Positions 20,117 to 28,727 are shown, counted from the first letter of the stretch. The stretch: DNA of 32,318 nucleotides from an uncultured Alteromonas sp. (GCF_913058315.1 NZ_CAJXQY010000042.1:1-32318), one strand, 5' to 3'. Program-made: numbers and translations. The notes: generated by a model not told the origin, from the sequence alone.

Positions 20117-20971
20117 ATGACCCTGCCTGATTACCACCTGTTGGCCGCGCTACTTTATTCAGCCTTGTTGCTACTCTGTAGCGGCTCAGCAAAACCTGCT
20201 ATCCGCTATGGCATGCCTGTAGTGGCCGTGTGGTTATCGGTAAATTTCGCCGGCAGCCTGCTGTTTGCTGTGCAGGCAACGGCCTACATTGGCCTTACTT
20301 ATTTGCTTTATCAACAATGCCTGTCAGGGCGGTGGCCGAAGATAATAGCCTGGTTACTGTGGGGCGTATTAAGCGTTGGATTACTCACTCACCTGCTGCC
20401 GGGTTACGGGGGATTACCATTAACCGACAACACCCAGATAAAGGCCAATAGTCTGCCGGCCAGCGTTTATCTGAACACCGACAAGGTACTTATCGCCTGG
20501 GCATTATTACAATGGATACCGGTATGGCAAAAAAATCCCCACACCGCCCCGCACGTGGCAGCATGGGTCAAGCTAACATTACCTTTGCTGGCAATACCGC
20601 TCATCATGCTGCTGGCTGTTCAGCTTGGCTTACTGCAATGGCAACCGGGGTTTTCCGTATTGCTGGTGATAGTCGTCATCTCTAACCTGCTCAATACCTG
20701 TTTTACTGAAGAGTTACTGTTTCGTGGTGCGCTGCAGCATTACCTGCATGAAAAACTCGGGATGTTTGGCGGCCTGGTTATTGCTAGTGGCTTGTTTGGC
20801 CTTGCTCACTTCGCCGGTGGCGGTTGGTATATGGTATTGGCCACACTGGCCGGATTGCTGTACGGCCTGGTTTATCTGCTCACCGGCCGGTTGCTGTGGG
20901 CGGTACTTTGTCACTGGGGACTCAATACCACCCACCTGTTGCTGTTTACCTGGCCCGTGGTGCAGGCCTGA
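20117..20971 (+). CDS. CPBP-family intramembrane glutamic protease
   Basis: This is a multi-pass membrane protein of the CPBP (Abi/CAAX protease and bacteriocin-processing) family. The three diagnostic motifs sit in the C-terminal half: EELLFR (the EExxxR motif), FGLAHF (FxxxH) and HWGLN (HxxxN). Together they form the active site of Rce1-type intramembrane proteases. About seven hydrophobic helices are visible. I choose the ATG at 20117 (284 residues, starting MTLPDYHLL); the frame extends to a TTG at 20084, but neither start has a well-spaced ribosome binding site. It is divergent from the RraA gene and converges with the RidA gene, whose stop is 15 bases away. Its substrate is unknown. Confidence 0.85.
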   Translation: MTLPDYHLLAALLYSALLLLCSGSAKPAIRYGMPVVAVWLSVNFAGSLLFAVQATAYIGLTYLLYQQCLSGRWPKIIAWLLWGVLSVGLLTHLLPGYGGLPLTDNTQIKANSLPASVYLNTDKVLIAWALLQWIPVWQKNPHTAPHVAAWVKLTLPLLAIPLIMLLAVQLGLLQWQPGFSVLLVIVVISNLLNTCFTEELLFRGALQHYLHEKLGMFGGLVIASGLFGLAHFAGGGWYMVLATLAGLLYGLVYLLTGRLLWAVLCHWGLNTTHLLLFTWPVVQA

Positions 20972-20986
20972 TAGCCCCCCTGTTTA

Positions 20987-21508
20987 TTAAGGGCGAACAG
21001 CGGTCACTTCAATTTCTACCAGGTAGTTAGGGTTGGCCAGGCCTGCCACCTGAAAAGCCGAACGGGAAGGTAGATTAGGCTGTTCTTCAGTACCGAAAAA
21101 CTGTTTATAACCACGCATAAAACCAGCGAAGTCCATTTTACCTTCCATCGCCGGATCGCCTACTAAAAACACCTGCATTTTCATTACATCACCCATGGTC
21201 AGATCCAGGCTTTTCAGATTTTCTTCAATGCGGTTGAGCACACTAACGGTTTGCATTTCAGTATCACCATAGGCTTCCATACTGCCCTTAGGCGCATCCG
21301 GGTTGCTGACCCCAGGCACTGAACCACTTAAAAAGACGATGGTGCTGGTAGCCGGCACTTCCGAAGCGCGCAGGATCGGGAAGTCTGACCCAATCAAACC
21401 ATGGCGAATAACCGTTTCCTTGGCCGGCGAAGTGGCTTCTGCGTCATTACATCCGGTGGTGGCAAATACTGCACTTAGCAGCAGTGGAGCAAGGAATAAT
21501 TTTTTCAT
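20987..21508 (-). CDS. Exported RidA-family (YjgF/YER057c) protein, probable lipoprotein
   Basis: RidA-family proteins are trimeric enamine/imine deaminases that hydrolyse reactive 2-imino or enamine intermediates to keto compounds plus ammonia. The 173-residue protein has a signal peptide ending ATTGC (Cys20), a plausible but non-ideal lipobox; Asn at the next position would direct an outer-membrane lipoprotein. The Rid domain follows (about 35-172), with VFLSGSVPG, the central helix QTVSVLNRIEENLKSL and the C-terminal PSRSAFQVAGL, whose Arg149 corresponds to the catalytic Arg105 of E. coli RidA, then VEIEVTAV. Cytoplasmic RidA has no signal peptide, so export is unusual. It is the third gene of the amine oxidase operon, 27 bases after the cytochrome c gene. 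Confidence 0.85.
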   Translation of the reverse strand: MKKLFLAPLLLSAVFATTGCNDAEATSPAKETVIRHGLIGSDFPILRASEVPATSTIVFLSGSVPGVSNPDAPKGSMEAYGDTEMQTVSVLNRIEENLKSLDLTMGDVMKMQVFLVGDPAMEGKMDFAGFMRGYKQFFGTEEQPNLPSRSAFQVAGLANPNYLVEIEVTAVRP

Positions 21509-21535
21509 GTTGTGTTCCTGTATTCTGGTTAGTGT

Positions 21536-21934
21536 TTATCGTTGTGCAATGGTTTTAACGTCATCGGCATCGACCACGTCGGTAAAATGATTACCAAAAT
21601 GGCTGCGGGTGTAATTCACCACTTCAGCAATTTGTTCATCAGACAGGTATTGTTTGAGCGGGGGCATGCCGCCCATGCCGTTGCTGACCATGTATATTAC
21701 ATAAGCGCCTGCGGCCAGTTTGGGATTTTTTGCCAGCGCCGGATACATGCCTGCGCCTTTGGCGCCCTCGGCGTTAGTCATATGACAGCCCTGGCAAATG
21801 GCATGATAAAGGGCTTCTCCGGTCACTTCCTCAAAGTTGGCACCTTCGGAAAACCCGGCGTCATCGGTTGCATACAAGCAAGTACTTACCAACAGCATAG
21901 AACCTGTAATTAAAAACTTTAACGTTTTATTCAT
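21536..21934 (-). CDS. Small secreted c-type cytochrome
   Basis: The 132-residue protein has a cleavable signal peptide (about residues 1-22, ending LYA) and one covalent haem site CQGCH (47-51). The distal ligand is probably Met90 in MGGMPPLKQYLSDEQIAEVV, the usual class I cytochrome c ending. It should be a periplasmic mono-haem electron carrier. It lies 18 bases after a Tat-type flavin oxidase and 27 bases before a RidA-family gene, which suggests it accepts electrons from the flavoenzyme and passes them to a terminal oxidase. Flavin amine dehydrogenases that use cytochrome c, such as NicA2 with CycN in Pseudomonas, are the precedent. Confidence 0.92.
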   Translation of the reverse strand: MNKTLKFLITGSMLLVSTCLYATDDAGFSEGANFEEVTGEALYHAICQGCHMTNAEGAKGAGMYPALAKNPKLAAGAYVIYMVSNGMGGMPPLKQYLSDEQIAEVVNYTRSHFGNHFTDVVDADDVKTIAQR

Positions 21935-21952
21935 GAATGCATCCTCAAGTTA

Positions 21953-23536
21953 TTAATCCACTGTACTCAGGGCTTTCTGGTGGAGTCGTTTAATCGCGTC
22001 GTGGGCCGAAGAGATAGCGCCCTCCTGCCAGGCTGGTAAGTTAGAGGCGTGCTCACCCGCCAGCACCAGACGCCCGTCAACCTGACAAAGGTTTTCATAA
22101 TGCTCTGCACGCTTTTCTTCCGTCCAAAGGCCATAGCAGCCCTGAGTCCAGGGCACACGGTGCCAGCCTACAGAGATACCGTTATCAAACTCCTCGGCAT
22201 ACTGGGGATGAATTTGCTTACCGTATTCCACCGCTTTCTTCACCCGCTCCTGGGGAGTCAGAGAAGTAAATTCAAAGGCGTTAGCGCCCCACACATAAGC
22301 ACCGAGTAACACACCTTTGCCTTTGTCACAGAATTTGGTGCTGGGGTAACTGATATTCGTAATCGGCAAGTTGGTATAGCTCACGCCACCATAAATAGCT
22401 TCGTCCTGCTCCCAGAACCGACGTTTGAACTCCAGACCTACTTTTACCGACGCAGCATAAGGCAGAGAACGGATAGCAGCCTGCATGCCACTGCTGGTCT
22501 GAACCGGAATTTGACTAAGAATAGATAACGGAATAGAACATACACACCAGTCAGCCTGGGCGGTTTTTGCGACGCCCTGCTGTTCGTAGCTAACCGTTAC
22601 ACCGGTGTCACTTTGGTCAATTTTGGTTACTTTGGCGCTGTATTCAATCAAGTCGCCCACGCGCTTTTCAAACGCTTTGGCGATATTATCCATTCCCCCC
22701 ACCGGCTGAAAGATACTGCTTTGGAACTCTATGTCCTGGCCGTTGACTATGTATTTCCAAAGCTCAGACTGAATCAACGCGCTTTGATCGAACAGTTCAC
22801 TGGGCTCCGGCTTGGGTGACAAACCGCCGCCTGGCGGAATGGCAAAACCGCGTCGTAAACTCACCTCATAAGACTTCTTATAATCGCCCTTGTCGGTTAA
22901 TGCGCCCCAGTGGCGCAGCGATTCAAAGAGTTTTTCCCGGTCTTCCAGAGTAAGGGCTTCATCCAACGCGTTTTGATTTAACGCTTTACCCAACAGCTCC
23001 GCGGCATAACCCTGATAATCAGCCTGAACTTCCCGATAACGCTGAGGCTTTCCGCCAAACGCTTTGGTCGAATGGACCATGGCGTTGTAGTTCACCTGAA
23101 TAAAGGGTTCGATAGCAATATTGAATTCATTGATGTAAGACATCACATGGTGATGGTGGTAGGGCACACGCCAGGGGCCAGGGTTAATATAATTGCCTTC
23201 AGCAAACTGGCATTGCTGAGTGACTCCGCCCAGCTCGGTGTAGGTATCACCACCGCGTAATGTCCAGCAGCGCCCGCCGGCGCGGGCATTAAATTCTAAA
23301 ATCTTAACTTTATAACCCGCTTTTCTTAGCTCGTAGGCGGAAGTCATACCAGCCAGCCCGGCCCCCAGTACCAATACCGTTGCGCCTTTTTTGGCCCCAC
23401 CAAGATTCAGCGTACCCGGGTGTGAAGACTCAGCCGCAAAACCCAATGAGGTCATAGCCTGATACATAGCACTGGCGCCAGCCGTTTTACCTATCCAGCC
23501 CAACAAGGCCCGGCGGCTCATAGTGTGATTATTCAA
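21953..23536 (-). CDS. Tat-exported flavin monoamine/L-amino-acid oxidase-like enzyme
   Basis: The enzyme oxidises an amine or amino acid to an imine using FAD. The N-terminus has a twin-arginine signal (MSRRALLGWIGKTAGASAMY), implying folded export to the periplasm. The FAD-binding Rossmann motif is VLVLGAGLAGMTSAYELRKA, followed by the EFNARAGGRC segment. A segment NYINPGPWRVPYHH resembles the GPxRIPxHH block of L-amino-acid oxidases, where a basic residue binds the carboxylate. The C-terminal FAD motif is LAGEHASNLPAWQEGAISSA. I place the start at the TTG at 23536 because AAGGGG lies eight bases upstream; the ATG at 23521 and a GTG at 23611 are alternatives without clear ribosome binding sites. 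It is the first gene of a three-gene operon with cytochrome c and RidA. Confidence 0.88.
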   Translation of the reverse strand: MNNHTMSRRALLGWIGKTAGASAMYQAMTSLGFAAESSHPGTLNLGGAKKGATVLVLGAGLAGMTSAYELRKAGYKVKILEFNARAGGRCWTLRGGDTYTELGGVTQQCQFAEGNYINPGPWRVPYHHHHVMSYINEFNIAIEPFIQVNYNAMVHSTKAFGGKPQRYREVQADYQGYAAELLGKALNQNALDEALTLEDREKLFESLRHWGALTDKGDYKKSYEVSLRRGFAIPPGGGLSPKPEPSELFDQSALIQSELWKYIVNGQDIEFQSSIFQPVGGMDNIAKAFEKRVGDLIEYSAKVTKIDQSDTGVTVSYEQQGVAKTAQADWCVCSIPLSILSQIPVQTSSGMQAAIRSLPYAASVKVGLEFKRRFWEQDEAIYGGVSYTNLPITNISYPSTKFCDKGKGVLLGAYVWGANAFEFTSLTPQERVKKAVEYGKQIHPQYAEEFDNGISVGWHRVPWTQGCYGLWTEEKRAEHYENLCQVDGRLVLAGEHASNLPAWQEGAISSAHDAIKRLHQKALSTVD

Positions 23537-23611
23537 CGAAAAAACCCCTTGTGTTGAAGTAAAAACTGAACGATGCGCAAGTGGATGCACCGCCGGTGCC
23601 AGCTTGTTCAC

Positions 23612-23888
23612 AGACAGGGCTAAACTTATAAAATATACGATTAATTACTAATAATAGACTATTGAGTGAACTTCACGCACAACTCGTGCACAAAAAGAAC
23701 AGTGGTTAACCTTTAATGTGCTAATTCGATGCAAACTAATGCACCCATAAAGAGCATGGTTATTTAGTTGTGCACTGGCACCAAAACATATTCTTTTACA
23801 CTTACACACAGAAAACGGGTAGAACCAATGCCGCCTCGGGTTATGCTGTGGCCAATGAATTTCATACTCACATTAAAAAGGAATTTGC
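23612..23888. promoter_or_regulatory. Divergent intergenic region with repeated TGCA boxes
   Basis: This 277-base AT-rich gap separates the divergent amine oxidase operon and the hydrolase gene. Four TGCA(C/A) boxes start at 23687, 23730, 23740 and 23771, spaced 43, 10 and 31 bases, close to multiples of a helical turn. The first lies in a GTGC-containing direct repeat (about 23676-23691). A shared operator is possible. I did not find a convincing -35/-10 pair for either gene. Confidence 0.35.
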
Positions 23889-24866
23889 GTGATATTAAAC
23901 AAAACACTACTACTCTTATGCTGCCTGATTAGCGCCGGTGTGCAGGCAGCCGCGAAAAATCCCGCCATGAAAGACTGTTTTCGAGGCCCTTTCAGCAGTT
24001 ACGAGTCCTGGAAAGATGTTCTGGCCAGTAAAAAGCCAAATTTTAATGAAAAAGCATTCAGCTGGGCTTTTCCCAAAGAAAAATATGACCGCGTAAAACA
24101 AAACGTAGAGTGCTACGACTTTACTTATGAAGTGGATGGCCTGACCGTTGAAGGCTATTACCTGGCACCGAAACACCGGGACGATAAAACCCCGGTGGTT
24201 ATTTACAACCGGGGAGGCAACGCCGAATTTGGCTATGTTATGTTTGCCAAGAAATTGCTGCTACAGGCTGAACTTGCCCAGGCGGGATACGTCGTGATTG
24301 GTAGTCAATATCGCGGCGCGAGTGCACGATTTATCGAAAATAATGGCGCCGATGAGTTTGGTGGCGCCGATGTGCACGATGTCACCGCGCTGGTTGATGT
24401 ACTGAGCGATATTCCTATGGCCGACAGCAGCAAAATTGCTTTGGTGGGGTGGAGCCGTGGGGCTATGCAGTCTTACCTTGCTGCCAGAGAATTACCTGAG
24501 GTCAAAGCGATTGTTGGCATTGCTGGTGTTGCTGATCTTGAACAAGAACTCAACTGGCGCCCCAAAATGGAGAACGTGTTCCGCGGCCGGATCCCCGACT
24601 ACGACAACAATAAATCTGCCGCTCTCGCTGAGCGCTCCGTCATCAACTGGCTGGACGAATTGCCTGCAGCACCGGTGCTATTGCTTCATGGTAGTGACGA
24701 TAAACGGGTCAATCCGCAGCAGTCGCGCAAGCTATCTTCTGCGCTGGATGACATTGGCCATCAGAATAAACTGGTCATTTACGAGGGCGATAATCATGGC
24801 CTGGTAAAAAACCGACAAGCCATGCAACAGGAAGTCATTGCCTGGCTTAATCAGTATTTGAAGTGA
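23889..24866 (+). CDS. Secreted alpha/beta hydrolase, prolyl-oligopeptidase (S9)-like
   Basis: The 325-residue protein has a signal peptide (about 1-20, ending AGVQA) and an alpha/beta-hydrolase domain. The nucleophile is Ser189 in GWSRGA, the acid is Asp270 or Asp271 in LLLHGSDDKRV, and the histidine is His303 in EGDNHGL. This is the arrangement of the S9 prolyl oligopeptidase/dipeptidyl-peptidase catalytic domain, without its beta-propeller. It is probably a periplasmic peptidase or esterase. The start is GTG at 23889, preceded by AAAAAGGAATTTGC. It is divergent from the amine oxidase operon and converges with the ACT-domain gene, seven bases away. A role in releasing amino acids for the neighbouring oxidase is only a suggestion. 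Confidence 0.82.
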   Translation: MILNKTLLLLCCLISAGVQAAAKNPAMKDCFRGPFSSYESWKDVLASKKPNFNEKAFSWAFPKEKYDRVKQNVECYDFTYEVDGLTVEGYYLAPKHRDDKTPVVIYNRGGNAEFGYVMFAKKLLLQAELAQAGYVVIGSQYRGASARFIENNGADEFGGADVHDVTALVDVLSDIPMADSSKIALVGWSRGAMQSYLAARELPEVKAIVGIAGVADLEQELNWRPKMENVFRGRIPDYDNNKSAALAERSVINWLDELPAAPVLLLHGSDDKRVNPQQSRKLSSALDDIGHQNKLVIYEGDNHGLVKNRQAMQQEVIAWLNQYLK

Positions 24867-24873
24867 TTTAGTA

Positions 24874-25281
24874 TTAGCTGTGTTCGGCGGTCAGCGCTTT
24901 GAGTGCAGCGATCGCCCGTTCAGCATCCGCTTCGGGCACAAAAATATGATCGTGATAAAACGCGGCAATCACATTTGAACTTATCCCCTGCTGGGTTAAC
25001 GCCTTCGACATGGCAGCCGTTAACCCAACCGCCTCCAGGCTGGAGTGGATTTCACAGGTAATGCAGTTAAATACCGTTTCGTAAGCAAAGCCTTCGGCAT
25101 CTGCCACGGACTTTAGCAACACCAGGGTCACCCCTTCCTTTTCGCGGAACATGACCTTAGGATCGAGTCTGACGAACACCTCAGGATCAAGCACCAGCAC
25201 ACTAACGAATACCCAAGATTCGGGCTGAAGTACCGGATTAAGTCCCCCAAGCAGCGTTTGTAAATCTGTTTCCCCTGTCAT
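24874..25281 (-). CDS. ACT-domain-containing protein (ACT_3 type)
   Basis: The 135-residue cytoplasmic protein fits the small two-ACT-fold family of COG3602/ACT_3 type. It begins MTGETDLQTLLGGLNPVLQP, with a central EGVTLVLLKSVADAEG. The C-terminal ACT unit contains the family's GLTAAMSKALTQQGISSNVI and FYHDHIFVPEADAERAIAAL. ACT domains bind amino acids or other small ligands. No regulated partner is fused, so function is unknown. The ATG at 25281 follows AAGGGGAAGTT and lies nine bases after dbpA, so it is probably cotranscribed with pyrC and dbpA. Confidence 0.82.
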   Translation of the reverse strand: MTGETDLQTLLGGLNPVLQPESWVFVSVLVLDPEVFVRLDPKVMFREKEGVTLVLLKSVADAEGFAYETVFNCITCEIHSSLEAVGLTAAMSKALTQQGISSNVIAAFYHDHIFVPEADAERAIAALKALTAEHS

Positions 25282-25290
25282 AACTTCCCC

Positions 25291-26664
25291 TTACAGTTTA
25301 AACGCTCTAACCCGTTTACCTTTAATTTTACCTTCTCGAAATAGCTTTAACGCACGCTTCACACTGCGCCGTTTTACGGCCACAAAACTTTCACTGGCCT
25401 GCACCTTTATTTTACCAATGTCTTCGCCCGGTACATCGGCATCTTTGGTCAGCGCACCAAGGATATCCCCGGGTCGAAGCTTAGCCTTCTTCCCTTCATT
25501 AAGATTCAGGCAAACGAATTCCGGCTCAATAATACGATTAGCATGGAAGCGCAGGCCCTGAGCGCCTTTCTTTTTTAAATCCTGCCCGGTGTGGACCTCA
25601 ATGGCGGCCAGCGCCGAGCCTTCCGCCTCACTCATGAGAGTAAACGCCATCCCCGGCTGCTGTGCCCGACCAGCCCGGCCAATGCGGTGAATATGTGCGT
25701 CTGGATTTTCACTGACTTCATAGTTCACCACGCAGTCGACACCCGCTATATCCAGGCCCCGCGCGGCAACATCGGTAGCTACCAGGACATTTAAGCAGTC
25801 GCTGGCAAAGCGCATTAGCACCCGGTTGCGATCATACTGTTCCATATCGCCCTGAATCGCGGCGACCACAAACCCTTCCTGGGCGAGCATGTCGGCAACT
25901 TCCTGCGTAGTACGTTTCGTCCGGCAGAACACCATGGCACTGTTTGGCTGCTCTGTCGTTAACAGCGCTTTTAACGCATTAAACCGCTGGCTTTCTTCCA
26001 CGGTGTATACCAGCTCACTAACATTAGCGCGCTGTGCAGAATCAACTTTAATGGATTCCGGATCTCTTAAAAAAGCCTGTGCTAATGCCGTTGTCGCATC
26101 GGTGAAGGTCGCTGAAAAGAATAAGGTTTGTACCGGCCCCCGCAGGCCAGCAAAAATCACAGCCAGGTCGTCGGTAAAGCCCATATCCAGCATCCGGTCG
26201 GCCTCGTCGAACACGCGCACTTTTAAGTGCTTAAGGGTAATGCGTTTTTTCTGGATATGATCCATCACCCGCCCCGGCGTGCCCACGATAATGTGGCAAC
26301 CATGTCGCAGTGAGTTAATTTGCGGGCCCATGGGCTGACCACCACACAAGGTCAACACCTTGGCATTTGGCATGTCTTTAGCTAGAATCCGACACTGTTC
26401 GGCAACCTGCTCTGCCAACTCTCGGGTAGGACACAGCACAATGGCCTGCAGGGCATTCTTGTTAATATCCAGTTGCTGTAAACAGCCCACTGCGAATGCC
26501 AGGGTTTTACCAGAGCCAGTTTGTGCCTGCGCCAGTACGTCACGGCCGGCCAGAATGGCAGGCATACTTGCCTGCTGTACAGGGCGCGGCGCGGTATATC
26601 CGGCCCGGGCAATCGCCGATACCACTTCAGGGCGCAGATTGTAGTCGCTAAACAGTTCGCTCAT
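25291..26664 (-). CDS. dbpA: ATP-dependent RNA helicase DbpA
   Basis: DbpA is a DEAD-box helicase stimulated by hairpin 92 of 23S rRNA and acts in 50S assembly. I place the start at the ATG at 26664 (457 residues, MSELFSDYNLRPEVV), which fits the family length. The frame stays open upstream to 26730, but that part overlaps the end of pyrC. Motifs in order are the Q-motif APRPVQQASMP, Walker A AQTGSGKT, PTRELA, the DEAD box VFDEADRMLD, SAT in FFSATF, ATDVAARGLD and HRIGRAGRA. The C-terminal RNA-binding domain has KKAKLRPGDILGALT and DIGKIKVQASESFVAVKR, diagnostic of DbpA. The start is seven bases after the pyrC stop with no strong ribosome binding site, suggesting translational coupling. Confidence 0.93.
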   Translation of the reverse strand: MSELFSDYNLRPEVVSAIARAGYTAPRPVQQASMPAILAGRDVLAQAQTGSGKTLAFAVGCLQQLDINKNALQAIVLCPTRELAEQVAEQCRILAKDMPNAKVLTLCGGQPMGPQINSLRHGCHIIVGTPGRVMDHIQKKRITLKHLKVRVFDEADRMLDMGFTDDLAVIFAGLRGPVQTLFFSATFTDATTALAQAFLRDPESIKVDSAQRANVSELVYTVEESQRFNALKALLTTEQPNSAMVFCRTKRTTQEVADMLAQEGFVVAAIQGDMEQYDRNRVLMRFASDCLNVLVATDVAARGLDIAGVDCVVNYEVSENPDAHIHRIGRAGRAQQPGMAFTLMSEAEGSALAAIEVHTGQDLKKKGAQGLRFHANRIIEPEFVCLNLNEGKKAKLRPGDILGALTKDADVPGEDIGKIKVQASESFVAVKRRSVKRALKLFREGKIKGKRVRAFKL

Positions 26665-26671
26665 AAATAAT

Positions 26672-27703
26672 TTAAGCCAGTTTCCAGTTGAGGGTTTGTC
26701 CGGCAAAGAATGGCACCATTTCAGTGCCATCTGCCAAGGAGACGAGTTCCGGTACCTGCCAGCTTTCTTTTACCAGGGTAATGGTGCCTTCATTGCGCTC
26801 CAGACCATAAAAATCAGGACCGTTATTGCTGGCGAAGTCTTCGAACTTATCCATAGCGCCCAGTTGTTCAAACACCTCAGCGTACAATTCAATAGCACTC
26901 CAGGCGCTATAGCAGCCCGCACAACCACAGGCATTTTCTTTACGATGTTTGGCATGTGGCGCAGAATCGGTTCCCAGGAAGAATTTCTTCGAGCCCCCGG
27001 CGACGACTTCACGCAAGCGAGCCTGATGAGTATTTCGTTTTAATACCGGCAAGCAGTAATTATGCGGGCGCACCCCACCTACCAGTAAATCATTACGGTT
27101 GAGCAGAAGATGCTGCGGCGTGATCGTCGCGCCAACATTGTCACCGTGAGCAAGCACAAAGTCAGCCGCATCGGCGGTGGTAATATGTTCAAAGACCACT
27201 TTCAATGCCGGAAAGTCGTTGACGATCTTCACCATATACTCGTCGATAAACACTTTTTCCCGGTCGAAGATATCCACATGGTTTTCGGTCACTTCACCGT
27301 GAACCAGCAGTAACATGCCGTCTTTTTGCATTTGCTCAAACACCGGATACAGCGCATTGATACCTTTCACTGCAGCATCTGAATTAGTGGTAGCGCCAGC
27401 CGGGTAGAGTTTGCAAGCCGTTACTCCGGCCGCTTTGGCTTCAGTGATGTCTGCCGGAGTCGTTTCGTTAGTCAGATACAGTGTCATCAGTGGTTCAAAC
27501 TGACTGCCATTGGGACGAGCGGCTAAAATGCGTTCTTTGTAAGCCAGCGCCAACGATGCATTAGTGACCGGCGGCACCAGATTTGGCATTACAATTGCAC
27601 GGGCAAAACAGCGGGCTGTGGCCGGAACCGTTTCAGCTAACATTTCGTTATCGCGAAAATGAAGGTGCCAGTCGTCTGGCTGGCGAATAGTAATTGACTG
27701 CAT
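26672..27703 (-). CDS. pyrC: Dihydroorotase (class II)
   Basis: PyrC catalyses reversible cyclisation of N-carbamoyl-L-aspartate to dihydroorotate in pyrimidine synthesis, using a binuclear zinc centre in the cytoplasm. The 343-residue protein starts [20 protein letters not shown] with metal ligands His13 and His15. The carboxylated lysine lies in [14 protein letters not shown]. Further ligand histidines are in LLVHGEVT and FEHITTADA, and the catalytic Asp is in [13 protein letters not shown]. These motifs and the length match E. coli PyrC (348). It heads a compact pyrC-dbpA-ACT gene group. Confidence 0.96.
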   Translation of the reverse strand: MQSITIRQPDDWHLHFRDNEMLAETVPATARCFARAIVMPNLVPPVTNASLALAYKERILAARPNGSQFEPLMTLYLTNETTPADITEAKAAGVTACKLYPAGATTNSDAAVKGINALYPVFEQMQKDGMLLLVHGEVTENHVDIFDREKVFIDEYMVKIVNDFPALKVVFEHITTADAADFVLAHGDNVGATITPQHLLLNRNDLLVGGVRPHNYCLPVLKRNTHQARLREVVAGGSKKFFLGTDSAPHAKHRKENACGCAGCYSAWSAIELYAEVFEQLGAMDKFEDFASNNGPDFYGLERNEGTITLVKESWQVPELVSLADGTEMVPFFAGQTLNWKLA

Positions 27704-27746
27704 GGATGGCCCCGAATAATAAACGCATGGTTAAGATCAGTCGCGC

Positions 27747-27755
27747 ATTATAGCA
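27747..27755 (-). promoter_or_regulatory. Probable pyrC promoter (extended -10)
   Basis: On the minus strand TGCTATAAT forms a perfect -10 with an upstream TG extension, followed by GCGCG. The best -35 match, TTACAC, is 19 bases upstream, so activity probably relies on the extended -10. The start would be near 27740, giving a leader of about 37 bases. Between this point and 27917 I see only a weak hairpin, GCGAAA...TTTCGC (about 27783-27802), and no gene. Confidence 0.6.
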
Positions 27756-27917
27756 ACTTTAACAGGTAATAGTGTAATTGAAGCGAAAACTGTTAGTTTC
27801 GCCTGCGTTAAGCGGTGGTTGCCGTCAGTTTACCGGGTTATCGGGACAGATAAGCCGCTTCTGCGCTGCATAAATCGCCTCAACCGAAGCAGCTCAAGTC
27901 ATCTGCTGGTTACCTGC

Positions 27918-28478
27918 TCACTCCGGACGGTGAAGATTGCGCCACCTGCGTTCCAGAACAGTGATGGCAGCGATATACAGCACAATAATTACCAGCGAGA
28001 CAGCCAGAAAACGCTGCTCAGGAAAGACATACCAGGCCGCTACCACGAGCACTGTTCGTAATACACCGTGCACTACGCCTATCCAGTGCTGAATGATCCA
28101 GCTGATTGGCAGCCACATTAACCCGGTAAGCACGCCAATGGTTAACGGCAGTGAGGTGTAATCGGTCATAAAGAATGGGATCGCAATGGCGTAAACCAAT
28201 ACAGCCATACCAACCGAGTACATAAACAGGGTATCAAAAGTATTTTTGGGTCGCGATTTATCCAGAAAGTCTTCGCCGGTAAGTTTTGAGATAAACAACC
28301 CCAGGTACACAATCGATCCGGTGGCGGCGAATGTAAGCAAACTAATGCCAACCGGTCCCAAAAATAATGAGCCAACGGCAACGATAAGCCAGGCAATTAA
28401 TCCGGCAAAAGGGGTCGCGATTAGACGTCGGCTGGCAAACTCAGCGCGCTGTTCCTCCAGACTGCGATATGACGACAT
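27918..28478 (-). CDS. Integral membrane protein, DUF7010-like
   Basis: This is a 186-residue protein from the ATG at 28478 (MSSYRSLEEQRAEFASRRL), preceded by AAGGAGAACAGT, an excellent ribosome binding site. The frame is open to 28559, but that stretch is unlikely to be translated. A short charged N-terminal segment is followed by about six hydrophobic helices (starting near TPFAGLIAWLIVAVGSLFL) and a basic C-terminus (ERRWRNLHRPE). The pattern of an N-terminal QRAEFA-x-RR segment and six helices resembles the DUF7010 family. No catalytic motif is visible and the function is unknown. It stands alone, downstream of the divergent sialidase-like gene. Confidence 0.7.
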   Translation of the reverse strand: MSSYRSLEEQRAEFASRRLIATPFAGLIAWLIVAVGSLFLGPVGISLLTFAATGSIVYLGLFISKLTGEDFLDKSRPKNTFDTLFMYSVGMAVLVYAIAIPFFMTDYTSLPLTIGVLTGLMWLPISWIIQHWIGVVHGVLRTVLVVAAWYVFPEQRFLAVSLVIIVLYIAAITVLERRWRNLHRPE

Positions 28479-28727
28479 ACTGTTCTCCTTATTTTTTCTG
28501 TCAGCATAAAGATTATTGATAGTAAGTGTCTGACAAATATGTAAGAAAGTGTAAAACAACGGGGTTTATTTGATTACCTTAACGTCCTGACTATTTAACC
28601 TTCTATCTGCTATTTCCTGCAACCGGGTTTCATATATTAAACTTTTAAGCGGCATCACAGCGCTGGTATTGCATCTCTGACGGTGGCCGCCTACTTTTAG
28701 CAACCTGAGCTAAATACCGGAATACTT

